Positions 19,196-28,739 of a stretch of 64,000 nt of DNA are shown one piece after another. The position numbers and the translations under genes were made by a program. The notes below the pieces were generated by a model. It made no database searches and had not been told where the DNA came from. It saw only the letters and a list, made by a program, of their open reading frames with translations. This DNA comes from Alterileibacterium massiliense (GTDB lineage: Bacteria; Bacillota; Clostridia; Peptostreptococcales; Anaerovoracaceae), in assembly GCF_900104645.1 (NCBI RefSeq), contig NZ_FNWE01000002.1, forward strand, positions 697,289 to 761,288, written 5' to 3'. Within the stretch, counting starts at the first letter, position 1, and every line of letters begins with the position of its first letter.

Positions 19196-20043
19196 TTAAA
19201 GAATTAGAGAAAGTGATGATAGAAGATGTGGAATACAGCTTCAATCCTGAAAAAGAATACATCAAAGACGGACACGCCTACTGTAAAGTGTGCCATGAAA
19301 GAAAAGATGGAAAAGCATTAGACTTTTTCGGAAAGCAGATGATATTTAAGACAGCTTGTAAATGCGATAGAGATAGAGAAGCAAAAGAAAAAGAAAGACA
19401 AAAGCAGCTTGAAATCGAGAGATTAAAAAGTATCTGCTTCACATCCATGATTCAATGGGCATATACATTTGAAAACTATCAGGGAAAAGAAAATCAGAGT
19501 CTTATCATCGCAAAGAATTTTGTAAAAGATTACGAACTGATGAAAAAAGAAAACATCGGACTCTTGTTTTATGGTTCGGTGGGTAGCGGAAAGACCTATC
19601 TTGCCTGCTCTATTGCCAATGCACTGATTGAACAGTATCAGATAAGCGTTAAGATTAGAAACTTTTCACAGATAATCAACGAACTGCAAAAAGGCGGATT
19701 TGACCTTGATAAAAACGCATATATCGAATCCCTTGTAAACACTTCCGTTCTCATCTTAGATGATTTAGGAATTGAAAGAGATACAAGCTATGCCAAAGAG
19801 CAGGTATATAACATTGTGAATAACAGATACCTAAAGCACAAGCCAACAATCTTTACCACAAATCTTTCATACAGCCAAATTGAAAACTGTACGGAGAGTG
19901 TGGAATACCAAAGAATTTACTCAAGAATTATCGAGATGTGTATTCCTGTGATGGTACTTGGAGAAGATTACAGAAAAGTTATTCAGGAAGAAAAATTAAA
20001 GAGGAATAAAGAAAGATTACTGACTGGAGGTGAGAGAACTTGA
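19192..20043 (+). CDS. DnaC/IstB-like helicase loader ATPase
   Basis: AAA+ ATPase of 283 residues that likely loads the host DnaB helicase at the element origin. Walker A is GSVGSGKTYLA near residue 127 and Walker B is VLILDDLGIE near residue 187. An N-terminal Cys cluster (CKVCHERK...CKCD) probably binds zinc. It overlaps repA by 4 bases and pcfB by 4 bases, so the replication and transfer genes form one operon. Confidence 0.88.
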   Translation: MIKELEKVMIEDVEYSFNPEKEYIKDGHAYCKVCHERKDGKALDFFGKQMIFKTACKCDRDREAKEKERQKQLEIERLKSICFTSMIQWAYTFENYQGKENQSLIIAKNFVKDYELMKKENIGLLFYGSVGSGKTYLACSIANALIEQYQISVKIRNFSQIINELQKGGFDLDKNAYIESLVNTSVLILDDLGIERDTSYAKEQVYNIVNNRYLKHKPTIFTTNLSYSQIENCTESVEYQRIYSRIIEMCIPVMVLGEDYRKVIQEEKLKRNKERLLTGGERT

Positions 20044-20525
20044 TCAATGAAGAAATCGCAAGAAAAACGCTTAACATGGAAGTGAAAGCTGCTAAAGTAA
20101 CAGGAAAGCTAATTCTGAACTTATTAAAGAAACTGATGAAAGAGGCTGAAAAACTTGGAGGACTGGAAAAGCTGGTTAATGCTAACGGAAATGAAGTAAA
20201 GCTCAAAGATATGGTTAAAAAGGGACAGCTTGAAGAAATTCCGGTAGAAGAAGCAGAGCTGAAGGAACTGAAAAAGGAACTTAATCGGTATGGGGTAAAG
20301 TTTTCGGTGATGAAAGATAAAGAAAGCGGTAAATACTCCGTATTCTTTCAGGCAAAAGACATGAAAGTCATGGATAAAGCCTTCAAACACGCTCTTGCAG
20401 AATCAGAAAAGAAAACGGAAAGAAAAGAATCTATCCACAAGAATATTGAGAAGTTCAAGGAGATGGCAAAGAACACTGTTTCTAAAGATAAAGTTAAGAA
20501 TAAACAAAAGGAGCAGAGCCTATGA
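20040..20525 (+). CDS. PcfB-family (DUF3801) accessory protein
   Basis: A 161-residue Lys/Glu-rich protein that matches the DUF3801/PcfB family found directly before the VirD4 coupling protein in Gram-positive conjugation operons; in pCF10 PcfB is needed for transfer, probably at the coupling protein. Start TTG 20040 is supported by GGAGGTGAG 8 bases upstream. Four-base overlaps on both sides show tight coupling. Confidence 0.75.
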   Translation: MINEEIARKTLNMEVKAAKVTGKLILNLLKKLMKEAEKLGGLEKLVNANGNEVKLKDMVKKGQLEEIPVEEAELKELKKELNRYGVKFSVMKDKESGKYSVFFQAKDMKVMDKAFKHALAESEKKTERKESIHKNIEKFKEMAKNTVSKDKVKNKQKEQSL

Positions 20526-21507
20526 TAGATAAGATACTAAAAGACATCAAAGGCTTATTTAAGGTGCAAGATAAGGCAAAGTTGCTAAAGCAGAATATTC
20601 CCTATCTTGCATTTTTCTATGTTGGCAATATCTTTTCTCATCATGTAAGAGCCTATACTGGTGGAGATGTGATAGACAAAATCTTTCAAGGAATATTAGA
20701 ACTTAATACCATGAGCTTTATTCCAAGTATTCATCCTTCTGACATTTTAATGGGCGTGGGAGTGGCAGCTCTAATTAAATTTATTGTCTATACCAAAGGG
20801 AAAAATGCAAAAAAGTTTAGGCAGGGGAAAGAGTATGGTTCAGCAAGATGGGGAACGAGAAAAGATATAGAGCCGTATGTGGATGAAAAGTTCCAAAACA
20901 ATATCTTGCTTACTCAAACAGAGCGATTAACCATGAATGGCAGACCGGCAAATCCAAAGTATGCAAGAAATAAGAATGTACTTGTTATTGGTGGTTCTGG
21001 CTCCGGAAAGACGAGATTTTATGTAAAGCCAAACCTAATGCAAATGCACTCGTCATATTGCGTAACAGATCCAAAAGGAACAATAGTCATTGAGTGTGGC
21101 AAGATGCTTGAAGATAATGGCTATGAGATAAAAATCTTAAATACCATCAACTTCAAAAAGAGCATGAAGTACAATCCATTCGCTTACATCAGAAGTGAAA
21201 AAGACATACTGAAACTGGTGCAGACAATTATTGCGAACACTAAGGGAGAGGGAGAAAAAGCAGGAGAAGATTTTTGGGTGAAAGCCGAAAAGCTCTATTA
21301 TACAGCTCTTATCGGATATATCTTCTATGAAGCTCCAAGAGAAGAAAAGAACTTTGCGACACTACTGGATATGATAGACGCTTCAGAAGTCAGAGAAGAT
21401 GATGAAACCTATATGAATCCCATTGATAGACTGTTTGAAGCATTGGAAAAGAAAGAGCCTACGCACTTTGCAGTCAAGCAATATAAGAAATATAAGCTTG
21501 CAGCAGG
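20522..21507 (+). pseudogene. VirD4-type coupling protein, N-terminal part (interrupted)
   Basis: Type IV coupling ATPase that brings the relaxosome to the channel. This part has N-terminal membrane segments, Walker A (GGSGSGKTRFY near residue 162) and the first part of the ATPase domain, up to KLAAG. A mobilisable transposon then enters; the frame runs on in transposon DNA to a stop at 21563-21565. The missing part (Walker B LLDEFAN) resumes at 36078. Joined at the shared CAGG, the two parts give one frame of about 594 codons, the normal family length. Confidence 0.88.
21504..21507 (+). repeat. Left copy of the 4-bp CAGG core of the nested transposon
   Basis: CAGG here and at 36074-36077 are the only aligned identity between the two virD4 breakpoints. 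Joining at either copy restores the virD4 frame. Confidence 0.7.
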
Positions 21508-21604
21508 AGTAATAGAATTAAGGAGAACACTTAATCACTGTTTTAGTGAAACATGTACTTCTTAATTCTTTTTTATTTAAGAAATTAAGAGAAAGGAGGA
21601 AAAA

Positions 21605-23431
21605 GTGAGGAATTTTGAAAAGATAACAGCACTCTATGAGAGATTAAGTCGAGATGATGAACTTGAAGGAGAAAGTAACTCAATCGTTAATCAAAAGAAA
21701 ATCCTTGAAGAATATGCAAGTAAGAATAATTTAACCAACATCATCCATTTTACAGATGACGGAATAAGCGGGACACAGTTTGATAGACCAGGCTTTATGG
21801 AAATGATGAATGGAGTAAATACTGGAAATATCGGTTGTATCATCGTAAAGGATATGAGTAGACTCGGCAGAGATTATCTCAAAGTCGGTCAATGTATGGA
21901 GATACTAAGACAAAATGGCGTAAGACTAATCGCTATCAATGACAATGTAGATAGTTTTTACAGAGAAGATGATTTTACCCCTTTTAGAAATATCATGAAC
22001 GAATGGTATGCAAGAGATACATCAAGAAAAATCCAATCGACTTTCAGGTCAAAAGGCGAAAGTGGGAAACATACTGCAAGTACACCGCCTTATGGCTATA
22101 TCAAAGATGAAAAAGATAAAAACAAGTGGATAGTAGATGAAAAAGCAGCAGAGATAGTAAGGCGAATATTTAACCTGACCATGCAAGGAAATGGTCCGTA
22201 TCGAATAGCAAAGATATTGGAGAGTGAAAAAGTAGATATACCAGCCTATCATCAACAGAAATTAGGCTATGGACTATATCAAAGCAAAAACTTTGAACAT
22301 CCCTATCGTTGGTGCAGCTCAACCATAGCAAGCATTTTAAAGAAACAGGAATACTTGGGACATACAGTCAATTTCAAAACAAGAAAACACTTCAAGGACA
22401 AGAAAAGCAAATATGTATCCGAGGATAACTGGCTTATTTTTGAAAATACACACGAGCCAATTATAGATCAAGAAACCTTTGACAATGTGCAAAGGATAAG
22501 AGGAAATGTAAAAAGGTATCCTGACGGTTGGGGAGAATATCACCCACTCACAGGACTGATGTATTGTGCAGATTGTGGAAGTAAAATGTATGTTCATAGA
22601 ACAAGCAATTACAAAAATATACCCTATTACACTTGCAGTGCCTATACTAAAACACCTTGTGGCATGCTTTGTCCATCAGCACACAGAATAAAAGCGGAAG
22701 TAGTCTTAAATTTAATACAAGACACACTAAAAGATATTAAAAAATACCTTGATGAAGATAATGAAGCCTTTATCTGTTCCATTCAAAATGAAATGGAAGA
22801 AAAAGAAAAAATAGAGATAGAAAAGAAAAAGGTAAGATTAACGGAAAGCCAAAACAGACTTAGGGAACTCGAACGACTTATGTGCAGAATTTACGAAGAT
22901 ATGATCCTTAACAAAATACCAAATAGCAGATATGAGATACTAAACAATCAATATGAAACAGAGCAGATAACTTTAAGCAAAGAGATCAAAGATTTAGAGC
23001 AGCAGGTATCAAGATATGAAAAAGAAACAGACAGAGCAAGAAAATTTATATCTCTTATCAGTCGTTATGAAAACTTTGATGAACTTACAACTACAATGAT
23101 AAATGAGTTTGTAGAAAAGATTATCGTACATGAAAGAGATAGAAAAGGAAGTCAGACATCAAAGCAAAAGATAGAAATTTACTTTAATTTCATAGGTAAT
23201 TACGAACTACCACAGGCGGAGTTAAGTGATGAAGAAAAACAAAAACTTGAGGAAGAAGAAAGAAAAATCGAAGAAAGAAAAGACAAGCTACATCAAAATT
23301 ACCTGAAACGAAAAGCAAGCGGAAAACAGAAAGAGTATGAGGATAAATATAAGGCAAGAAGGGAGCAGAAGAAACAAGAGAAATTAAAGGTTTTGAAAAG
23401 AGAGGGGATACCGGCAAGAGATTTTCAGTAA
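21605..23431 (+). CDS. Large serine recombinase (TnpX/TndX-like)
   Basis: Excises and inserts the nested transposon through a circular intermediate. The N-terminal resolvase domain has its nucleophile at Ser15 in YERLSRDDE, followed by IIVKDMSRLGRDYL. A recombinase domain follows, then a zinc ribbon (CADCGSKM...YYTCSAY...CGMLC near residues 322-358), a long coiled coil, and a DUF4368-like end (KIEIYFNFIGNYELPQ). Length 608 residues is normal. Start GTG 21605 follows AGGAGG. It sits 97 bases from the left end, as expected for a self-encoded recombinase. Confidence 0.92.
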   Translation: MRNFEKITALYERLSRDDELEGESNSIVNQKKILEEYASKNNLTNIIHFTDDGISGTQFDRPGFMEMMNGVNTGNIGCIIVKDMSRLGRDYLKVGQCMEILRQNGVRLIAINDNVDSFYREDDFTPFRNIMNEWYARDTSRKIQSTFRSKGESGKHTASTPPYGYIKDEKDKNKWIVDEKAAEIVRRIFNLTMQGNGPYRIAKILESEKVDIPAYHQQKLGYGLYQSKNFEHPYRWCSSTIASILKKQEYLGHTVNFKTRKHFKDKKSKYVSEDNWLIFENTHEPIIDQETFDNVQRIRGNVKRYPDGWGEYHPLTGLMYCADCGSKMYVHRTSNYKNIPYYTCSAYTKTPCGMLCPSAHRIKAEVVLNLIQDTLKDIKKYLDEDNEAFICSIQNEMEEKEKIEIEKKKVRLTESQNRLRELERLMCRIYEDMILNKIPNSRYEILNNQYETEQITLSKEIKDLEQQVSRYEKETDRARKFISLISRYENFDELTTTMINEFVEKIIVHERDRKGSQTSKQKIEIYFNFIGNYELPQAELSDEEKQKLEEEERKIEERKDKLHQNYLKRKASGKQKEYEDKYKARREQKKQEKLKVLKREGIPARDFQ

Positions 23432-23450
23432 AGGCAAGAGATTTTCAGTA
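23413..23450 (+). repeat. Tandem duplication at the recombinase stop codon
   Basis: An 18-base word (GGCAAGAGATTTTCAGTA) occurs at 23413-23430 and again at 23433-23450. The second copy lies just past the stop codon, probably a replication slip. Confidence 0.8.
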
Positions 23451-23462
23451 GAATATTGTGGA

Positions 23463-23491
23463 TTGACTTTGAGGTTAGATTATGCTAAAAT
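23463..23491 (+). promoter_or_regulatory. Promoter of the TetR gene
   Basis: TTGACT (23463-23468) and TAAAAT (23486-23491) with a 17-base spacer. It lies between the recombinase and the regulator, so the cargo has its own transcription start. Confidence 0.75.
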
Positions 23492-23531
23492 AAAGTAAAC
23501 GGTGTTATCTTAATTTGGGAGGTGAAACTTA

Positions 23532-24143
23532 CTGAGAGACAAAGATGTTACAATAAAGAAAATATTAAAAAGTGCAAAAAGCGAGTTTACAGAGCATGGA
23601 TTCGAAGAGGCTTCTATTCGCACTATTGCTAAAAATGCAGGAATTACACCTGGTGCAATATATAAGCATTTTAAATCTAAAGAAGATATTTTTAAGGTAC
23701 TTGTAAGTCCTATACTTAATCACTTATACAGAAGAAGTAAAGAATTGACAAATCAAGCGATTGAAGAAATTAAAGTAAATGGTTTACAAGCTTTTGGAGA
23801 AAAATCTGATGATAGTAATAGGGAATTATTGGAATTTATTTACCAAAACGATCCTATAGTTAATCTTTTGTTTAACTGTTCTCAGGGTACGGAATTTGAA
23901 TCAATTCGTCATGATTTAGTGAATCTTGAAGTGCAGGGTGCTAAGAAATTGATCGAGGTTCTTAAAGAAAAAAAGATTGAAGTAAATGATTTGAATGATG
24001 ATGAACTTCATGTTCTTTATACAATGGCATGTACACCTTTATTTGAGGTAATCACACATAGGTATTCATATAATGAAGCCTTGAATTTTATCGATATGAT
24101 GGAGGCAGCAATGAATTTTGGTTGGAGGAGGATTATTAAATGA
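23532..24143 (+). CDS. TetR-family transcriptional regulator
   Basis: Likely controls the transporter cassette. The N-terminal helix-turn-helix reads ASIRTIAKNAGITPGAIYKHFKSKEDIF, standard TetR text, followed by an all-helical ligand domain; total about 203 residues, the usual size. The first in-frame ATG/GTG/TTG is TTG 23745, past the DNA-binding domain. The frame is open back to CTG 23532, placed 7 bases after GGGAGGTG, with a TGA just upstream. A CUG start, rare in bacteria, is the simplest reading; a mutated ATG is the alternative. A terminator follows. Confidence 0.8.
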   Translation: MRDKDVTIKKILKSAKSEFTEHGFEEASIRTIAKNAGITPGAIYKHFKSKEDIFKVLVSPILNHLYRRSKELTNQAIEEIKVNGLQAFGEKSDDSNRELLEFIYQNDPIVNLLFNCSQGTEFESIRHDLVNLEVQGAKKLIEVLKEKKIEVNDLNDDELHVLYTMACTPLFEVITHRYSYNEALNFIDMMEAAMNFGWRRIIK

Positions 24144-24177
24144 AAACATAATATAAAATTAAAAATAATAAATTTTG

Positions 24178-24208
24178 AAATCGGGTTAATCCCGATTTTC
24201 TGCGTTTT
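24178..24208 (+). terminator. Terminator after the TetR gene
   Basis: AAATCGGG (24178-24185) pairs perfectly with CCCGATTT (24191-24198), 5-base loop, then TTCTGCGTTTT. It separates the regulator from the transporter genes. Confidence 0.8.
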
Positions 24209-24313
24209 ATGGAAAGTAAACAAAAATAAGAAAAATTTACCAGTAAAGATTATTTTGAATCAATCATATTGCAACTGGTGAATAAATATAAAAATTTAAA
24301 TGGAGGTATTCAA

Positions 24314-24907
24314 ATGAATGAATCAAAATTAAAAACAAAAGATTTAGTTAACATCGGCATTTTTTCAGTGATTTATATGGCGTTATCCATGGCGGTAATG
24401 TTTATTCCTGTGTTTTCTCCGATACTTTGGTTATTATGGCCAGCAATGACAGGCATAATATGTAATTTTATTTACATGTTGTTGGTCTCTAAGGTGCCAA
24501 AACCAGGAACGGCTTTACTTTTGATAGCAATTACAGGGATTATATATTTTGCTATAGGAGAATGCACTTTTACAATTGTCATAACTTGCGTTATTGCAGG
24601 GGTTTTAGCAGAAATTACTAGAAAAATTTTGGGATATAAAAGTCAAAAAAGCGTAATAGTATCTTCAGGATTGATTTGCATTGGGTTGATTGGCTCACCA
24701 TTGCCTATGTGGTTGTTCCAAGAATCTTATATGAAGTCTATTATTAAAATGGGAATGAGTCCAGAATATGTAAATAAATTACAAACTTTAATTTCAATTC
24801 CAACACTTATCGGGATGATCATTACTGCATTTATTGGAGGAGTCATTGGTGCATATATAGGTAAAGCAATGTTCAAAAAACGTTTTGAGAAAGCTGGAAT
24901 TATGTAA
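24314..24907 (+). CDS. ECF transporter S component (MptD-like)
   Basis: Substrate-binding membrane subunit of an energy-coupling factor importer, 197 residues with about six hydrophobic segments (FSVIYMALSMAVMFIPVF, ALLLIAITGIIYFAIG, LIGMIITAFIGGVIGAYIG). It resembles the MptD family of predicted S components; the ligand is not known. ATG 24314 is chosen because GGAGGT precedes it. The stop is immediately followed by the start of the T component. Confidence 0.75.
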   Translation: MNESKLKTKDLVNIGIFSVIYMALSMAVMFIPVFSPILWLLWPAMTGIICNFIYMLLVSKVPKPGTALLLIAITGIIYFAIGECTFTIVITCVIAGVLAEITRKILGYKSQKSVIVSSGLICIGLIGSPLPMWLFQESYMKSIIKMGMSPEYVNKLQTLISIPTLIGMIITAFIGGVIGAYIGKAMFKKRFEKAGIM

Positions 24908-25594
24908 ATGGAGGGTATTGTAAGAGGCATTATAAAGCTAAATCCACTAACTGAAATCATTTTTTTGATTTCAGTTAGTATTATTAGCTTTGCAAATAAT
25001 AGCTTAAAATTAGATTTTTTTATTCTTTTAATTGTTGCTATTATAGCGTTATTTATGGGACTTGTTAAAATATCTTTAAAGGCATTATCTATGTTTGTAT
25101 TATTACAGGGATTGAAATATTTTGTTTTGCCGATTCTACCAGATGTCATATCAGCACATTTTGGATTATTGGTGATTCATGCTCCTAAGTTAATACCGAT
25201 TTTTTTAGTTGGTCAAATTCTTGTAAAAACTAATCCTATACGAAATATTATGTATGCCTTAAAAATGATGCATTTTCCAAAAAGCCTAATTATTTCTCTA
25301 GCAATAGGCATCAGATATTTTCCATCTTTAAGAGAAGAAAAAATATTAATCTCAGATGCAATAAAAATAAGAGGCGTGACTGGATTTAAAAAGATACAAT
25401 TAGGACTAATATCATTAATAGTTACAGCTTCTAATACCGCAGATGAATTAGCTCAGGCTATTACAGTAAGAGGAATAGAAAATCCTGCAAGAAAGACTTT
25501 TATGGATGATGCAGGATTTAACATTTGGGATCTAATAATTATTCTATTATGCATTCTGATGTTCTTTAATTTAAAGTTCAAGTTATTTTTATAA
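24908..25594 (+). CDS. ECF transporter T component (EcfT)
   Basis: Scaffold membrane subunit that links the S component to the ATPases. Hydrophobic, 228 residues, with the coupling-helix style motifs IKIRGVTG and ITVRGIENPARKT (the ARG-like motifs of EcfT). It begins directly after the S-component stop and ends 12 bases before the ATPase gene. Confidence 0.8.
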   Translation: MEGIVRGIIKLNPLTEIIFLISVSIISFANNSLKLDFFILLIVAIIALFMGLVKISLKALSMFVLLQGLKYFVLPILPDVISAHFGLLVIHAPKLIPIFLVGQILVKTNPIRNIMYALKMMHFPKSLIISLAIGIRYFPSLREEKILISDAIKIRGVTGFKKIQLGLISLIVTASNTADELAQAITVRGIENPARKTFMDDAGFNIWDLIIILLCILMFFNLKFKLFL

Positions 25595-25606
25595 GAGGTA
25601 CGAAAC

Positions 25607-27022
25607 ATGATTAATATAAATGAAGCTTCATATTCCTATAAGAGAAGCTTAGAAGAACAGTTAAAGAAAATTTCAATAAAGATTAATCAAGGAGAAGTTA
25701 TCTTATTATGCGGAAAATCTGGTTCTGGGAAAACAACTATAACAAAATTAATCAATGGATTGATTCCTCATTTTTTAGAGGGAAATTTATTAGGAAATAT
25801 TTTTATAAATGGGATAAACACAAAACAAATGAAGATATATGAAATTTCTGAAAAAGTGGGAACAATTTTTCAAAACCCCAAAACACAGTTTTTTAATTTA
25901 GATTCAGATAGTGAACTAACATTTGGATTAGAAAATTTAGGTGAAAACCCTGATAAAATAAAAAGACAAGTTTTTAAAGTGGTACGTGATTTGGGAATTG
26001 AAAGATTAAAAAACAGAAATGTTTTTATGATGTCAGGTGGAGAAAAGCAATTACTTGCTATTGCATCTATTTATGCTACCAATCCAGATGTATATGTGTT
26101 TGATGAACCTTCTGCAAATATTGATGAGTATGGCATTGAAAGAATAAGAGAGATGCTTATAAATCTTAAAACTCAGGGCAAGACAATTATTATTTCTGAA
26201 CATAGACTCTATTATTTAATGGATTTAATTGATAGAGCTATTTATTTACAAGACGGAAAAATAAAATATGTTTTTTCAAATGTGGAATTTTCTTCAATTA
26301 GTGATGACTCACGAAAGAAACTAGGACTTAGAACTTTTGTAAGAAAGAAAAATGATGATTTTGCAAATCCTGTCACATTTTGTGAATCTGATGACTTTGT
26401 AGTTTCAAATTTAGAATATGAAAATAAGAAACAAAAAATTTTAGATAAGATAAATATTTCCGGAAACAAGGGAGATATTATTGCAATAACAGGTAAAAAT
26501 GGTCAAGGAAAAACAACATTAATGAGAATTTTGTGTGGACTGTTGAAAGAAAACGAAGGAAAAATAAGCTATAAAGGAAGTCCCATAAAATATAAAAAAC
26601 GAAGAAAACTTTGTTATATGGTTATGCAAGATGTAATTCATCAGTTTTTTTCGGAATCTGTAAGAGATGAATTTAGTTTATTTGATTCTAAAATAGATGA
26701 AAAGCAAATAGATAATATTCTAGAAAAATTAGATCTTAAAAAATTAGATCATCGTCATCCTATGTGCTTATCAGGAGGTCAAATGCAGAGACTTTCTGTA
26801 GCATTGGGGATGTTAATGAATAGAGAAATTATTATTTTGGACGAACCAACGAGTGGACTTGATTATACAAATATGCTCGAAATAAGCAAAGTCATTAAAG
26901 AATTTTCAAATAATAAAATTATATTTATTGTTACGCATGATAATGAATTGATTGATAGTACATGTAATAAATTATTGGAAATTTGCGATGGCAGAATAAA
27001 AAGATTTTATGAAAGAAGGTAA
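25607..27022 (+). CDS. ECF transporter double ATPase (EcfA-EcfA' fusion)
   Basis: Energises the ECF importer. Two nucleotide-binding domains are fused in 471 residues: Walker A CGKSGSGKTTI with signature MSGGEKQL and Walker B VYVFDEPSA in the first; Walker A TGKNGQGKTTL with signature LSGGQMQRLS and Walker B IILDEPTSG in the second. Fused pairs occur in YkoD/CbiO-like systems. The next ABC gene starts 3 bases later. Confidence 0.88.
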   Translation: MININEASYSYKRSLEEQLKKISIKINQGEVILLCGKSGSGKTTITKLINGLIPHFLEGNLLGNIFINGINTKQMKIYEISEKVGTIFQNPKTQFFNLDSDSELTFGLENLGENPDKIKRQVFKVVRDLGIERLKNRNVFMMSGGEKQLLAIASIYATNPDVYVFDEPSANIDEYGIERIREMLINLKTQGKTIIISEHRLYYLMDLIDRAIYLQDGKIKYVFSNVEFSSISDDSRKKLGLRTFVRKKNDDFANPVTFCESDDFVVSNLEYENKKQKILDKINISGNKGDIIAITGKNGQGKTTLMRILCGLLKENEGKISYKGSPIKYKKRRKLCYMVMQDVIHQFFSESVRDEFSLFDSKIDEKQIDNILEKLDLKKLDHRHPMCLSGGQMQRLSVALGMLMNREIIILDEPTSGLDYTNMLEISKVIKEFSNNKIIFIVTHDNELIDSTCNKLLEICDGRIKRFYERR

Positions 27023-27025
27023 AAG

Positions 27026-28738
27026 ATGGATATCTTAAAGGGACATAAAAGCAAGATTTTCGCAGCTGTATTCATTGCGATAATAGGAGTAGGATTTGGT
27101 GTAATACCTTATTTTTCTGTAGCAGCCATTATTAATAACTTGGTTGCAAAAAATACAAATTTAAATAATTATTATCCATATATTTTTGCTGTATTTTTGG
27201 GATTTTTAGCAAGTATATTATTTCATGAAATATCTACTATTATTTCTCATAATCTTGCCTACAGGATTATTGAAGATAAAAGAAAGTTATTAGCTGACAA
27301 ATTAAGTAAAATTTCTATGGGAGAAGTTGAAAGAAAAAGCAGCGGACAGTGGTCTCAATTTATGGTGGAAACACTTGATAAAATGGAAAAACCGATTGCT
27401 CATGTGATTCCAGAAGTTATTGCTAATATATTTATTCCTATAGTATTGATCATAACAATTTTTATAATGGACTGGAGAATAGGAATTGCAAATTTACTTA
27501 CAATTCCATTGGGATTATTGTTCTCAATGTTAATGATGCGAGGTTATGAAGAAAAATCTAAAAGATACCAAGAAGCAGCTAAAGCTATGAATACGACAAT
27601 GGTTGAATATGTAAATGGTATTAAAGTTATAAAAGCATTTAATAAATCAGCATCATCATTTGGGAAATTTAGAAAGACTGTTGAAGAAAATAAGAACGCA
27701 ATGCTTGATTGGTACTTGAGTGTTTGTTTTTCAATGACAGCAACTATGGAAACTATCCCGTCAACTATGGTATTCGTTTTACCAGCTTCCTTGTATTTCT
27801 TTATGAAGGGTAGTGTTGAAGTAGGGACTCTTATCATGTGTATATTGCTATCATATGCTTCATATAAACCATTAATAAAAGCTATGAGTCATATGGAAAC
27901 AATAGCAAATATAAAAGTTGTATTTGAAGAAATAAAAAAGATAATGGAAATTCCTAACTTAAAAAGAGGAGAAGAAGTAAGAGACATAAAATCTTATGAT
28001 GTAGAGTTTAAAGATGTTACATTTGCATATGAAGAGTCAAAGAATGTATTAAATAATATTTCGTTTAGAGCAAATGAAAATGAGTTAACTGCAATCGTTG
28101 GAAATTCAGGTAGTGGAAAGTCTACTATTACAAAACTAATCGCAGGATTTTGGAATGTTTCTAATGGAGAAATTTTAATTGGAAAAACAAATTTGAACGA
28201 ATTGCCTTTAAAACAGAATATGGAGCTTGTTAGCTATGTGTCACAAGAAAACTTTCTTTTTAATAAAACAATATTAGAAAATTTAAAGATGGCGAAGGAA
28301 GATGCGAGTATGGATGAAATTAAAGAGGCTTGTGAAAAAGCGAGTTGCTATAATTTTATAAAGAGCCTACCAAATGGATATGAAACTATTGTAGGAAAGG
28401 GAGGAGCAAATCTTTCTGGAGGAGAAAAGCAAAGAATTGCAATAGCTAGGTGTTTTTTAAAGAATAGTCCTATTGTACTACTTGATGAAGCAACAGCATA
28501 TTCTGATCCTGACAATGAATCAGTTATTCAACAGTCTATTGATAAGTTAATTAAAGATAAAACAGTGATTATGGTAGCTCACAGGTTATCTACAATTGTA
28601 AATGCAAATAAAATAATTGTGGTGGATAATGGAGAAGTAATTGAAGAAGGCACTCATAAACAATTACTAGAGTTAAATGGGAGATACAAAAAAATGTGGG
28701 ATGTATATACAGAATCTAAAGAAATCGAGGTGATATAA
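27026..28738 (+). CDS. ABC transporter, membrane plus ATPase (half 1 of a pair)
   Basis: A 570-residue half transporter. A six-helix membrane domain (about residues 10-300) is followed by an ATPase with Walker A GNSGSGKSTI, signature LSGGEKQRIAIAR, Walker B IVLLDEATA and a His loop VAHRLST. With the next gene it forms a heterodimer. Exporter-fold pairs beside an ECF module resemble siderophore uptake sets such as YbtP/YbtQ and the equibactin EqbHIJKL locus on ICESe2; import of a metallophore is therefore possible but unproven. Confidence 0.85.
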   Translation: MDILKGHKSKIFAAVFIAIIGVGFGVIPYFSVAAIINNLVAKNTNLNNYYPYIFAVFLGFLASILFHEISTIISHNLAYRIIEDKRKLLADKLSKISMGEVERKSSGQWSQFMVETLDKMEKPIAHVIPEVIANIFIPIVLIITIFIMDWRIGIANLLTIPLGLLFSMLMMRGYEEKSKRYQEAAKAMNTTMVEYVNGIKVIKAFNKSASSFGKFRKTVEENKNAMLDWYLSVCFSMTATMETIPSTMVFVLPASLYFFMKGSVEVGTLIMCILLSYASYKPLIKAMSHMETIANIKVVFEEIKKIMEIPNLKRGEEVRDIKSYDVEFKDVTFAYEESKNVLNNISFRANENELTAIVGNSGSGKSTITKLIAGFWNVSNGEILIGKTNLNELPLKQNMELVSYVSQENFLFNKTILENLKMAKEDASMDEIKEACEKASCYNFIKSLPNGYETIVGKGGANLSGGEKQRIAIARCFLKNSPIVLLDEATAYSDPDNESVIQQSIDKLIKDKTVIMVAHRLSTIVNANKIIVVDNGEVIEEGTHKQLLELNGRYKKMWDVYTESKEIEVI

Positions 28739-28739
28739 A

